Assembly: GCA_036971715.1 (NCBI GenBank)
Contig: JAVHJL010000002.1
Coordinates: forward strand, 4,868,501 to 4,932,500
Direction of reading: 5' to 3'
From: Arthrobotrys musiformis
Taxonomy: Eukaryota > Ascomycota > Orbiliomycetes > Orbiliales > Orbiliaceae
DNA length: 64,000 nucleotides
In this document: positions 48,531-58,057 of the stretch, in pieces
How the letters are laid out: each line of letters begins with the position of its first letter
How positions within the stretch are numbered: position 1 is the first letter of the stretch
Program-made: the position numbers and the translations under genes
The notes under the pieces: model-generated
The model's input: the letters and a program-made list of their open reading frames with translations, nothing else
The model's database searches: none
What the model was told of the DNA's origin: nothing

Positions 48531-49379
48531 TCATGTCGACGACCGACGTCTCGAGCTCAAGGCTTCATTCTTCCATTTCCATACGCTCCACTCAATCAAC
48601 AGCTCATCATCAAATAATCCTCCATCGGCAGTTTCCTTTCCCTCATCAACGGCCTCCAAACCCGCTTCCTCGAACCTATCCCAAAGTTCTCGGATCTCCT
48701 CTAAATATGCCACTCTCATGGGGTATGCTATGATTAACCTAGCCTCTGAGTCCACATATAGCCAGTTCTTAATCACATCTGTTAGCAGCCCCGGGTGTTC
48801 TTCCGAGTACACCGTATCTGCCGCCAGAATCACGTGTGCCTTCGAGTTTGACGAGAAGTATATCCGCTTGTCTGCATTTATCGATAATATTGACGGGGAT
48901 TTCCAATCCAGGGTTCCACACCGAACACTTTCGGGTTTCAACCCCGACATTATATCATCGTCTAATACACCTCCGCCGACCGTATTAATGTCGACATTTA
49001 ATTGGATTCCCGGAATTATCGGTTCGAGGTCTGTTAAAATCACGGGTTGTCGCCATACCGCACCCGCTGATATCCCTACCAACCCTGTCCCAGCGCCTAA
49101 CTCCAGAACCGGAAGGACGTCTATGTCTTTGTCGTTTGATTCGGTGGGGAATTTGATATTGATGTTTCTGAGTAAGCTAGCGAGGATGTGAGATGATGCC
49201 CACGTTTCTAATGGGAGATTTTGAGCACTAAGGTTTGGTTCGGTGATTTTGACGGCAATAGTAGTGCTGCCCGACGGGTCGGTGGGGACTGTAAAGGTTT
49301 TGACGGCGTACCCATTTGGCGGGGTCGTCGTAGCCGGGGAAGTGGTGGCCGGCGAGGTGGTGGCGGACGAAGATGCCAT
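48531..49379 (-). CDS. Class I SAM-dependent methyltransferase (METTL21/EFM-like, PF10294 type)
   Basis: A single-exon frame of 282 aa from the ATG at 49379. An in-frame extension to 49445 begins only with GTG, so I prefer the first ATG. The N-terminus is a low-complexity Thr/Ser/Pro stretch (repeated ATTSP). The conserved LPLETWASSHILA (55-67) precedes motif I, VLELGAGTGLVG (91-102). The motif II acidic residue is in ILTDLEP, and AADTVYSEEHP follows. This order (a W just before the SAM site, then AADTVY-type post-I motif) matches the METTL21/nicotinamide-N-methyltransferase-like family. Yeast members of that family methylate lysines of translation elongation factors and other proteins. The substrate here is not readable. 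The upstream frame contains possible splice sites, so a short 5' exon cannot be excluded. Confidence 0.82.
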   Translation of the reverse strand: MASSSATTSPATTSPATTTPPNGYAVKTFTVPTDPSGSTTIAVKITEPNLSAQNLPLETWASSHILASLLRNINIKFPTESNDKDIDVLPVLELGAGTGLVGISAGAVWRQPVILTDLEPIIPGIQLNVDINTVGGGVLDDDIMSGLKPESVRCGTLDWKSPSILSINADKRIYFSSNSKAHVILAADTVYSEEHPGLLTDVIKNWLYVDSEARLIIAYPMRVAYLEEIRELWDRFEEAGLEAVDEGKETADGGLFDDELLIEWSVWKWKNEALSSRRRSST

Positions 49380-49883
49380 TTCTGTCGCCAGCCTTCTGAG
49401 GTGCTTCTTCAGACTTCTGCTAGCTGGTATATGTGTACTCGACACACACGGATACTTGTAGACGATGACGGTCGGTACCTATACGCAGAACAAAAACGCG
49501 ATGGAAAGGTTAAAAGTAGTTATGTTAATATGCGATCTTGGCAGGAAGTCTATCGCTCTCCGTGAAATATCTCCTCTTCTCTCCAATAAACTCTCTGGTC
49601 GATTTCAAACTCCGCTAACGTTTTTCTAATACATGTGGCAGATCGACTACGAGTATTTTTTTTTGTATGGCTTCAAATTTCCAACAAGGCCCTATGTTTC
49701 GCAAATGTGTTGCGGCGTCGATGCAATTGTTGCAGTCGTCACTCGAGGTTTCACAAGCGGGTTTCTTGGACGTTACGTAAATTACGTAAAAACACTGAAA
49801 ACCCTGATTTCAAAGTGACATTCTGGGATTTCTCGACTCTTTTCAGAGAGGGTATATGTGAAACTTCCGTATGAGATATACAT
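49380..49883. other. Intergenic region
   Basis: A 504-bp gap between two minus-strand genes. It contains the promoter of the methyltransferase gene and the 3' end of the 1150-aa gene. Small plus-strand frames (49633-49874) look spurious. Confidence 0.5.
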
Positions 49884-52800
49884 CTACGCTATCGGGTTCA
49901 GCGTAATATACAACGTCTTCGGCTCCGCCTTTCCAGACTTATAAACCTCCTGGACGATAGCCTCGATACTTGTAACCTTTTTGTAGCTCTGCACCAATAC
50001 TCTGTTTAAAATAAAACTCATATCCTTTACGTCGCTAACCCTAACCACTCTCCTCGTACTTCTTGGCAGAATCACTAATTGCAGCGCATTATTCTCCGTC
50101 GAGTACAACGCTCTCACGTAAAACCGTAGATTCGACAACATCACCGCTCCGGGGCCGCGGTAGGATTTTGTGAGGCTGGGTTTTGTCGGATGAGACATAG
50201 GGATCGTGATGGTCACAGAGGCGAGTTCGAAGTCAAAGGCAGAGTTTTGGTAGACAATGGAGAATATTAGGTCTTGCTCGTCGGGAAGCATGGGGATCAC
50301 ATTTGCCTTGGGGGTTGAAGCTGGTGCCACACGATATTTGAATTCCGGGGGACCGGCGGCGACGAAGATATAATCATCGACACTGGCTTCGTTTGTGATG
50401 AATTCGGCATCGGGGAAGGTTGGGGATGTTGGGGTTAGAATCATTTCGGCGGGGCTGGAAGGTGTGCCTGGTGCCGAAAGAAGAATTGGTAAGTCTTCAG
50501 TCGCGTTGTAGATTTCGGCGGGAATCAACCGCTTGAACCGTGGAAGCGACCCAGTCAGTTTAAGCGGTGGAGCAGATGCTCTCTCGTCGAATGTAACATG
50601 CGGGGCGCTTTCTAATGCTGTTGGTGGTGAGGGTTGTTCTGAAGTCACGAGCGGGAAGTTCGGTGGGAATGTCTGCGACAAGGTAAAAGGTGCTATCTCT
50701 GGGTGCTCCGGGACTTCGATCTTAAGCTGCCAGCATGGGTCATTCAGCTGATAGGCCATCATTGCAGCGGATGGACATGTTTCGGTAAACCAGTCTTCAT
50801 GTAGCCGGTTCATGCTCGTTGTAAGGGTGTCGTAAAGATCCTGCACGAAAGGCTTGGTGTTCAAAGTTCGAACATTGTCTGTATCCGGGTTTCCCCATGT
50901 AAACAGCTGCGCCCTGTCTCCGGGTGGGTCTGTTCTCGATTGCCTGACTTTGGCGATTGGCTCGTTCCTGTCACTATCTTCAGGATCAACTATTGTGTAG
51001 ATCCTTTTATAGTACACTTGGATATCGGATATGAGCAAATTCCTCGCAGCAGTAAAGGACAACTGGTGTGCTGGCTGCGTGAATGTGATAGATTTCAACC
51101 CAATGCCATCTGGTTGGTGATTGAAAAACCCCAGCATAACACCCCGATCCACGATCTCGTGGCGGATGAGTGTCGGGGTACTCTTATCATCCGCCTCAGG
51201 GTCCATCGTCACCCTCAGGTCGGGAAACATGGCCACAAGGATTGATCGCATGTAGAATCCATAGCGTGGAACGGGTGGAGGATACCCTAGCTCTGAGTTT
51301 GGAGTGTCTAAGTATCGATTGAACGCCATTTTGATGGCGTCTCGGACTCTATCTCTTCTGCGGTCAACAAGATTACCAATACTTAGAGCGCCATCGAGCA
51401 AGGCGTCAATCCAGTTTGGATCAATGTGAAACATTCTGACGGTTTCCTGTGGGAGGTGCGATGCATCGGTTAGAAGATAATTGTGCGGCACCTTGATCAG
51501 ATATATCAAATCGCAGAGGAACCTCAGAATGAGAACCCAGTCGGCCGAGTATGGTGTGTTATGCTCGTCATAGGGTGGGAGGTATGGTAATTTAGGGTTA
51601 GGGTCCGTACTGCTGGCCACAAGATATGCGGCGTTGAGCAAGTCTTCATCGAGGAATAATCCCATCTCTTCGCTGTGATACGAGAGGTCTGGGATTTTGG
51701 GCTGTTGCGGCTTTTGCCAGCGGTATGCCATGTCCATAGCACCGAATGAGTCGGAAAGCTCGTTTAGAGTGCTAATAGATTCGCCAATTTCCGCTATAAT
51801 GTCTGTCTTACTCTTAACATCGATACCCGCAAGTTTGAGGACCTTGAGCTGTGCTGCTGGGGTCGCGATTTGCAAGATTAGTTTCCGAGTACGGCTTAAT
51901 GCTGAAGAGTAGGCGTGATCAGCCATAGCCAGCGTTTTACCCAGGTTCCATGCGGCGGAATACGTTACATCCATTATTCCGACCTTCTGGTCTAGGATTA
52001 AAAGCGAGGATCCCGAAGTTGAGCAAAGATCCCAATCGTATTTAGGGACAATAGTGGGTGTTAGAGGACTGCGGTTGAATGCAACTGTAGTCTCTCCGGT
52101 TTGAACTCGATAACGGATCATTGAGTAACCGTCTCGCACCCTTTCAAGCAATCGTTTTTTAATGTCATCGTCTTCTATGACACTTGGATTGGGCACTATA
52201 GGCCTTAACATTGCGCAAGAATTTCCGACCCTTTCGAACGCGTCCGCGACATTCAACGAATTCGTCGGAAGACACATATACGCCCAGCTATAAAGCGATA
52301 CCATAGCTACACGCTTGCTTTTCGTAGGGTCTGAAGATGGGGCTACAGGGAAAGGTGTTAAATCTTCGACTTCCTCCAATGACACAATGTGGACAAAAAC
52401 CTGGGTAGGTTGAGCGATAGTCAGCGGGCCCGCTCGGTGGGAGACTAATATGCCGAACTCTCGATCAAGAATCTCATCTGAATCGTATGCGTCGGCATCT
52501 GCCATACCCTGGGTATTCAACCGTCGGACGTGAGCGAGATATTTATACCGCGAAATATCGGTTTCTGCAGAAGGCACGACTTTCCCGTCTTTATCATAAG
52601 TTGAAAAAAGGCTATTGAAGAGTTCTGGTTTTAGAAATATAATGTTCGTCGTAGTCTCCGTTGCGTCCGCGATTGTGGTAAACGGCCTAGCGACCTGCTC
52701 TTTATCAATCTTGAGGATTTCGGGGAGGGGCATTTCGAAACCCAATGTTTCGTTGGCGGATACCGAATCTTTGATACTGGTATCTTTGAAGAACGAGTTG

Positions 52801-53336
52801 TCGCCTTTAAGCTCCGCATCAGACAGTGAGAGCTCATCCTTGGTAAACACCAAACATGCCATCCATGGCACTGTGTTCAATGTATCTTTAATATCCATAT
52901 CGTCTGTCGGCTTTTTGAAGCGCACTTGTCGCTCCCACGGCAAAGTTGCATCGTTTGTGACCAAATGAGGCAGAACCTCAGGTCTACCCGTATGCCCCTG
53001 AGGAGGGAACACAGAGTAAATTCCATCGTTAGGAAGTGCGAACTTGGGCCCAAGAGCTGTAAACTTTTGTTTTGTAGACCTGGTTATAGTGGCAGGATCG
53101 TTTTTGATCTCGGATATGGTCTGGGTGACTTGAACAACGTGAGGTCCTGCTTTGACACCCGGATTGTCGCTGGAATAGAGCTGTGCATAACCCGATGGCA
53201 GCGGCTCTTTTTGAGGTTCTGAGCCGTCGTCGTCCGATGAAGTTTTTAGACCTTTGAGAATTCTTCTCCCGTGACGAAGGGCGAGGTATCGCTTGGATGA
53301 AACGGGCTTACAATGGCGACGAGGAGGGGCGCCCAT
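49884..53336 (-). CDS. Giant intronless gene A: 1150-aa protein of a bacterial-type uncharacterised family
   Basis: One uninterrupted frame of 1151 codons, ATG to TAG. After a basic N-terminus (RRHCKPVSSKRYLALRHGRR) the conserved blocks are YSVFPPQG (107-114), VLPHLV (121-126), LPWER (132-136), PWMACLVF (157-164), VFVHIVSLEE (313-322), TGETTVAFNRSPLTP (413-427) and DVTYSAAWNLGKTLAMAD (456-473). A later block, RYGFYMRSILVAMFPDLRV, also stands out. I know this order of blocks from large uncharacterised bacterial proteins, so homology is likely. No fungal domain, signal peptide or membrane span is seen. The C-terminal third has a Pro/Ser-rich linker. It is the divergent partner of the other giant intronless gene (58058-62173). 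Function is unknown. The single-exon structure fits horizontal origin, but the codon use does not look foreign by eye. Confidence 0.8.
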   Translation of the reverse strand: MGAPPRRHCKPVSSKRYLALRHGRRILKGLKTSSDDDGSEPQKEPLPSGYAQLYSSDNPGVKAGPHVVQVTQTISEIKNDPATITRSTKQKFTALGPKFALPNDGIYSVFPPQGHTGRPEVLPHLVTNDATLPWERQVRFKKPTDDMDIKDTLNTVPWMACLVFTKDELSLSDAELKGDNSFFKDTSIKDSVSANETLGFEMPLPEILKIDKEQVARPFTTIADATETTTNIIFLKPELFNSLFSTYDKDGKVVPSAETDISRYKYLAHVRRLNTQGMADADAYDSDEILDREFGILVSHRAGPLTIAQPTQVFVHIVSLEEVEDLTPFPVAPSSDPTKSKRVAMVSLYSWAYMCLPTNSLNVADAFERVGNSCAMLRPIVPNPSVIEDDDIKKRLLERVRDGYSMIRYRVQTGETTVAFNRSPLTPTIVPKYDWDLCSTSGSSLLILDQKVGIMDVTYSAAWNLGKTLAMADHAYSSALSRTRKLILQIATPAAQLKVLKLAGIDVKSKTDIIAEIGESISTLNELSDSFGAMDMAYRWQKPQQPKIPDLSYHSEEMGLFLDEDLLNAAYLVASSTDPNPKLPYLPPYDEHNTPYSADWVLILRFLCDLIYLIKVPHNYLLTDASHLPQETVRMFHIDPNWIDALLDGALSIGNLVDRRRDRVRDAIKMAFNRYLDTPNSELGYPPPVPRYGFYMRSILVAMFPDLRVTMDPEADDKSTPTLIRHEIVDRGVMLGFFNHQPDGIGLKSITFTQPAHQLSFTAARNLLISDIQVYYKRIYTIVDPEDSDRNEPIAKVRQSRTDPPGDRAQLFTWGNPDTDNVRTLNTKPFVQDLYDTLTTSMNRLHEDWFTETCPSAAMMAYQLNDPCWQLKIEVPEHPEIAPFTLSQTFPPNFPLVTSEQPSPPTALESAPHVTFDERASAPPLKLTGSLPRFKRLIPAEIYNATEDLPILLSAPGTPSSPAEMILTPTSPTFPDAEFITNEASVDDYIFVAAGPPEFKYRVAPASTPKANVIPMLPDEQDLIFSIVYQNSAFDFELASVTITIPMSHPTKPSLTKSYRGPGAVMLSNLRFYVRALYSTENNALQLVILPRSTRRVVRVSDVKDMSFILNRVLVQSYKKVTSIEAIVQEVYKSGKAEPKTLYITLNPIA

Positions 53337-53565
53337 TGTGAGGAATACAAGTCAGATTTGATAATAGTTTGTTCCACAATGATTCTCCTTAACCAATATT
53401 TTTATTAATAATACATCTTCGCCTTCAGATTGATTCGTCACATACCGATTGACTCTTTCTAGCTTGAAGCTGGCGATATCACCCGATTTCGACGACGTCG
53501 CAGCGTTTGCTCACGGTAGAAAATTGTGTTGGAACGGGTTTGGGTAGAAAATGGTCTTAGGCGGC

Positions 53566-53585
53566 CCTGGCCTGGCCTGGCCTGG
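53566..53585 (+). repeat. CCTGG x4 tandem repeat
   Basis: Four exact head-to-tail CCTGG pentamers about 230 bp upstream of the start of giant gene A, in its promoter region. Confidence 0.8.
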
Positions 53586-54601
53586 AGCATGAGCACCGAC
53601 TAGCTGGACCATCATCTTGGACCCAACTCTGCGATACCATAGCTATCGCTATTGTTGACGGAACAATGCCGATACCCCGCTATTGGTTCAGTTTCCGGGC
53701 AAATATCAATCCGGTGATGCCACAGGTTGCTAGTATTCATTTGCATATGCATCGCAAAGCTCAAGCTCAAGCTCCAACGCATATCCTAGCTGCGGCCTAG
53801 CTTTAGCGCAGAGACTGGAGCTTTTGACCGAACAAATGGCACGGGTTCAGCCGCACTTGATCGAACCGCATACGCTCATGCACTCAAGAATGCATGCACA
53901 GACCGCGAATGTTCGAACTCCGATTGCGATGTGGACCTCCATTGCATTCAAACCTTGTCCCTGTCTCAGCCCTTCGGTCTCTTTCGCTACGGGAGGATAC
54001 TTCGTGACAAGTATTGCAATCGATAACTCCAACGTTGAATACCATGCAACCCGCTAAGGCAGGGCAGGGATTCCATTGATCCAAGAGAAATAAATTGGCT
54101 TGTTGTATGTAGGTAGGTACGTAGGGTGCATATTGATACACATTGACGGCTGGTCGGTCTGAAACGAAGATGTGGAGACGAGGTATCGCAATAATTGGCA
54201 GGAATTCCCTCTTCCGACTGGCAGTTCTTTGAATGGCTGGTCGATGCTAGGGCTGAAGAATAAAATCTATCTAAAAAAAGTAGACGGCTCGGTTGCTCCC
54301 TAGACTATTCCGCGTGTATCTCGAGTTTACGTGATTATAGGGTAAGGTTCTATCCTCGAGTCCAGGCACTGATAAGGACAAGGCAGCAAGGTGGAGTCAT
54401 TGCGGCTTGTGTGCGGTATGCTCATACTCTTTTGTATACTATGCATGTATAGTCGATATTTGTAGGAGGCCTTGTTTGTGGGGGTAGATCTCCTTGAGCG
54501 CATGATGCAGAATTCCGATTGCACAAGGTCCAAAATATCGTTATTTCTAGTCTGAGCTTGTCTCGAACCCAAAGTGCGAGCCATCTTTGGAGCTTTCCCC
54601 T

Positions 54602-54868
54602 ATGATTGGCTCTAGTCTCACCACAATGCAGAAGTGTATGTGCGGTCACTTGATTTATAAAACACCTAAGTCAACAAAGGCTGGTTCAGAAAAGGCTGTT
54701 TCTTCGACCAATCGGTTTAGGTCACCTGGGCGGATCATGGTGCTAGATCCTGCGAGTATTTCGAATGAGCCGCTGGTGCAGCAGCTGGAGCTGTCGGAAT
54801 ATCTCGACGAACAGCTGAAGTTCTGGCAGTCCCTGTGGCTAGCCCTCCTCGGACTCTTCTATGACTAA
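54602..54868 (+). CDS. Candidate 88-aa small protein within the giant-gene cluster
   Basis: An ATG frame of 88 codons; a second in-frame ATG at 54626 would give 80 aa. The N-terminal half is basic (KTPKSTKAGSEKA, NRFRSPGR). The C-terminal half looks like a real amphipathic helix (LVQQLELSEYLDEQLKFWQS) with balanced codon use, ending WLALLGLFYD. There is no recognised family and no signal peptide. It lies between the divergent giant gene A and the propeller gene, in the propeller gene's orientation and about 270 bp upstream of its start. It could be a small genuine gene, the last exon of a longer one, or chance. Confidence 0.3.
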   Translation: MIGSSLTTMQKCMCGHLIYKTPKSTKAGSEKAVSSTNRFRSPGRIMVLDPASISNEPLVQQLELSEYLDEQLKFWQSLWLALLGLFYD

Positions 54869-55046
54869 ATCTACCTTCATGACGGTACAGTCGACCACAG
54901 TACTTGGTTTTACTCTCGAAATTGTCTATGCTCTCAGAGAAGCGGGGCACCGCATACGCGCATGTTCATGCGTATTTAAGGGTTCCTTCGGAGACCCTTC
55001 CGATCGAATCGGATTTGTAAATTGAATATTTTCCAGTTCCGAAATC

Positions 55047-55052
55047 TATATA
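55047..55052 (+). promoter_or_regulatory. TATA element of the propeller/lectin-like gene
   Basis: TATATA lies 91-96 bp upstream of the ATG at 55143. The spacing to a start site and a short leader is normal for fungal promoters. Confidence 0.45.
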
Positions 55053-55142
55053 TCTAAATTTTTGTTCTATATACACCTAGCCTCACTGTGCGCTCCTCCC
55101 GGTGTTCAAAGTACAGTTTTTGACATCAAGAAAAATCTGAAC

Positions 55143-56356
55143 ATGGCGTCTGCTTCGAACCCCGTAACGTCGGTTATAAACCCGTTCAACCTGAAAGAGA
55201 CTCTTCTCTATTATATCACACCGAAGCGCCAGCTCGCCCTCGAACGATGGCCTTTGGACCCCGGCTCTGCCAGTAATCGCAGATTACACAATGACAACGG
55301 AACACTCAACGGTCGCTTTGCAGCCCCTGGTGTCCTTGCTACTGTGGTCCGCCAGGGAGTGGTAAGTAGAAATATCAGTCATAATTCTTGATTAATATAA
55401 TGTCATCAATTATAAAGCGGTGCTCCGCAGATCTAACATCATATATTTGGCCGCGCTTTAGATCACAGTCTATGGTTTCCTTCCGGTAGACCAGGTCGAT
55501 ACAGTCAGCACTGACGAATCCGGAGCGACAGCCCAGGTCAACTATGTGGCTCAGTTGAGTCCAATCGTTAACCCCGTCAAGGCTGGTGAGGATATGCAAA
55601 CGAGTTTGTTCGGTCTTGCAGCAGCCGACGACGGTAATACGACCACATGGATTTACTTTACCAAGCTGCCGTAAGTTAGAATCAACCATACGTGTAATTC
55701 CAGAAAATTCGAAAACCAAATTTAAGCATACACTGACGGGAAGGCGCAAAAATATAGAGCACCTGGGCAGGACCCAATCATCTACGAAAGTACCATAAAT
55801 GTGGACTCGGCGGAAGTCAACCCACTGAATAGGGACCTACAGCCCCTCGCCAACTCGAAGCTGGCCGTTATAAAGTATCCTGACTCCGATGACCGCGTTC
55901 TGTTCTACCAGGACAACGATAACGACAATAAGATCTATGCCTACTTTCCCAGTCGTGACGAGGAGAGCTGTAAGTCTTTTAAAGTTTATCCCACATTATT
56001 TGCCTCACGTCATAAACTGCGATGGACTAAGCCATTTCCTTCCATTTTAAATAGCGAGAACCTTGAACCGCTCTGCCGCCTTCCCAGGCACCCCATTGGC
56101 CGTTACAATCAGCGGTTCGGGTGACAATGTTGTCACCTACGTCTACTTTGTAGACCCATCGAAGGACCTCGTATGCTCCATTAAGAGGGGAGGCATCGAC
56201 GGCAAATGGGAGGCGCCGATCCTAGTGCCCAAGTCAAAGAAAGTGAACGTGAATTCGCAGCTGACCGTAACTACGGATTCAAAACATAACCACATATTCT
56301 ACATTGAGACAGGTGGTCGCTCTTACACTGAGCTTGTTCACACTTTGGTGAAATAG
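55143..56356 (+). CDS. Beta-propeller/fucose-lectin-like protein, 313 aa
   Basis: Four exons (55143-55361, 55462-55670, 55758-55969, 56055-56356) join in frame; introns are 100, 87 and 85 nt. For intron 2 the AG at 55757 was chosen because the later AG at 55770 breaks the frame. The protein contains repeated blade-like strands with an aromatic-rich pattern: TTTWIYFTKLP, RVLFYQDNDNDNKIYAYF, VVTYVYFVDPSKDLVC and HNHIFYIET. Each is followed by a loop and a Pro- or Gly-rich turn, and KWEAPILVP looks like a blade edge. This resembles fungal fucose-specific (AAL-type) lectin blades, although sugar-binding residues cannot be assigned with confidence. No signal peptide is seen, as is usual for this lectin class. 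It sits between the two giant genes, so a carbohydrate-recognition role in the same process is plausible but inferred. Confidence 0.72.
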
Positions 56357-58057
56357 ATGAACATTTCCGGGATGCTAGTAGGAATTTAGCTTTTAGCTAG
56401 GTCTGGGTACGGGGATTTTAGCTACATGGAAATAGAAAAACAATCTCTTGTGCATATATTGCTAGTTCAGATTATTTGAAATAATTCGTGGTCATCGATA
56501 CCAATAGTCAAAACTTCATTCTCTCCTGGGGCTAGTTCTGCTCTCCAACGTTATAATTCCTTTACATACGGAACGCCTCGTGAGCTCGTCGGTGTCACGA
56601 TAACGCCGGCGGCTTATAGGTGGTGCCACTTGATATCATGATGGCCAGTCGTAGAGCGGTCCCATTTTTTCCCTTAAGCGCAAATGCCGCAAAAACACCC
56701 CGCATGACTTGTTAGAAGGATTTGGGGGTAGGGTGGGGTGTTCGAAGACGATATCTGCACATCTGCGGGCGCGGGCGTAGAGTACGCATGCATAGGCAAT
56801 TAATCTCACATGATTTATTGAATTGGTGGTTATGCTATGCAACGAGTCGCCAAAAAGAATGGCCAGACAGCTTAAAAACTAGAGTTTTTGTTTCGTTTCA
56901 GCAGGCGGGGTTCTGGAAACGTTTTGGCCCAAAACCCGACATGGCGACAGCTCGGTATAATGCGGCTGAGTTAATACTCTCAGGTTTGAGGAGGAGAGCT
57001 TCCTATCAATATGCACTCGAATCGCACTCGGGGTTTCTTCGAAAATGATTGGCTGCAATCGATCCGGCCTTGCTGGTTCTTATATCCCTGTCACACAATT
57101 TACAGGGGTTAAAAACTTGGCTGTGTTACATTTTGGGACTCGAGCTAGCTTCGAGCTTCTGGCCAGGTCGCTGATCCGCCTTATGGGGATAGGACCATGG
57201 GAAACCTATTTTTTACGTCCAGACTATGCAGGCATTTTCTCTTTCGTGTGGCCATGACTAATGAATATCTTGATGCTCGGCCGCACTTGAGCCTAGCTCC
57301 CTGCCGGAACGCTTTGTGGTGGCATGGCTGGCATGCAGGCTGCAGCTCTCGCAGAAAAACTTTGTTTATCGACATTCTGCAGACATAGTATGGTCATCTG
57401 CGCGCGCCTCCTCTCATGCAATTTCCTGAGTCCGATGCACGATAAGCACAGCTAATCACCATGTATTTACCCCTCATGAGCTCAGTGAATATACATGCCG
57501 TTGAGATGTACCGTTGCAATAGTACCGGTACCTCAGTGCTTGAATTGTAGGGCTGTTTAGTGCCGGATCCGACGTTGGTGGCATATCACACTCACGACGC
57601 ACATGCGCCAAAAGTAGCTGACAATTCGAAGGTGTATATGCATTCATAGGATTCGGAGTTCGGAATGATATTGTGCATCATTGAACCGTTTCGAAGCCTA
57701 CATTCACGAGGTACTAGATGTGAGCGTGAAATTGACAGACCTTGTTGCTTTAGTTTAATCTACTTGATCAATTGATCCCACCGACAACTCCCAGCCCGAC
57801 CTCCGATTCGAATATCATGCGGATATCTTCAATCAGTTGACCGATTTTGTATAATGTATTTTTACATATTTACGAATTAATTGTAAACCAATCGGCTGAG
57901 GTAGCATGTGCCGAGTCGCGCAGCAAGTTTGCAAACTAGAGTTAAATTAATTTTATTGTTCGCAGAACGCAAAACTGACGGGTCGAATCAATTCGCTATC
58001 TTTGGTTTTCATTTCTATTTTATTTTTATTTTTCTACGTGCGGCTTTGGCAGATAAA
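56357..58057. other. Intergenic region and upstream leader of giant gene B
   Basis: No supported gene. A 108-codon plus-strand frame at 56722-57048 lacks an ATG at its start and a recognisable domain. Just before giant gene B, the frame is open for 50 codons (57908-58057) without an ATG. A good acceptor (TTGTTCGCAG, ending at 57965) suggests a spliced leader or an extra exon. Confidence 0.45.

Larger units (their letters stand above)
53337..55142. other. Intergenic region between divergent genes of the giant-gene cluster
   Basis: This contains the promoters of gene A (minus) and the propeller gene (plus). A CCTGG x4 tandem lies at 53566-53585. A candidate 88-codon plus-strand ORF is at 54602-54868. 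A TATATA element lies at 55047-55052. The rest shows no feature. Confidence 0.5.

Noticed and set aside
51591..51606. Telomere-like TTTAGGGTTAGGGTCC
   Set aside because: It is only about two repeat units and lies inside the coding sequence of giant gene A.
57908..58057. Start of giant protein B at 57908
   Set aside because: That codon is GTG; the first ATG in frame is 58058. A spliced upstream exon remains possible and is listed as a finding.
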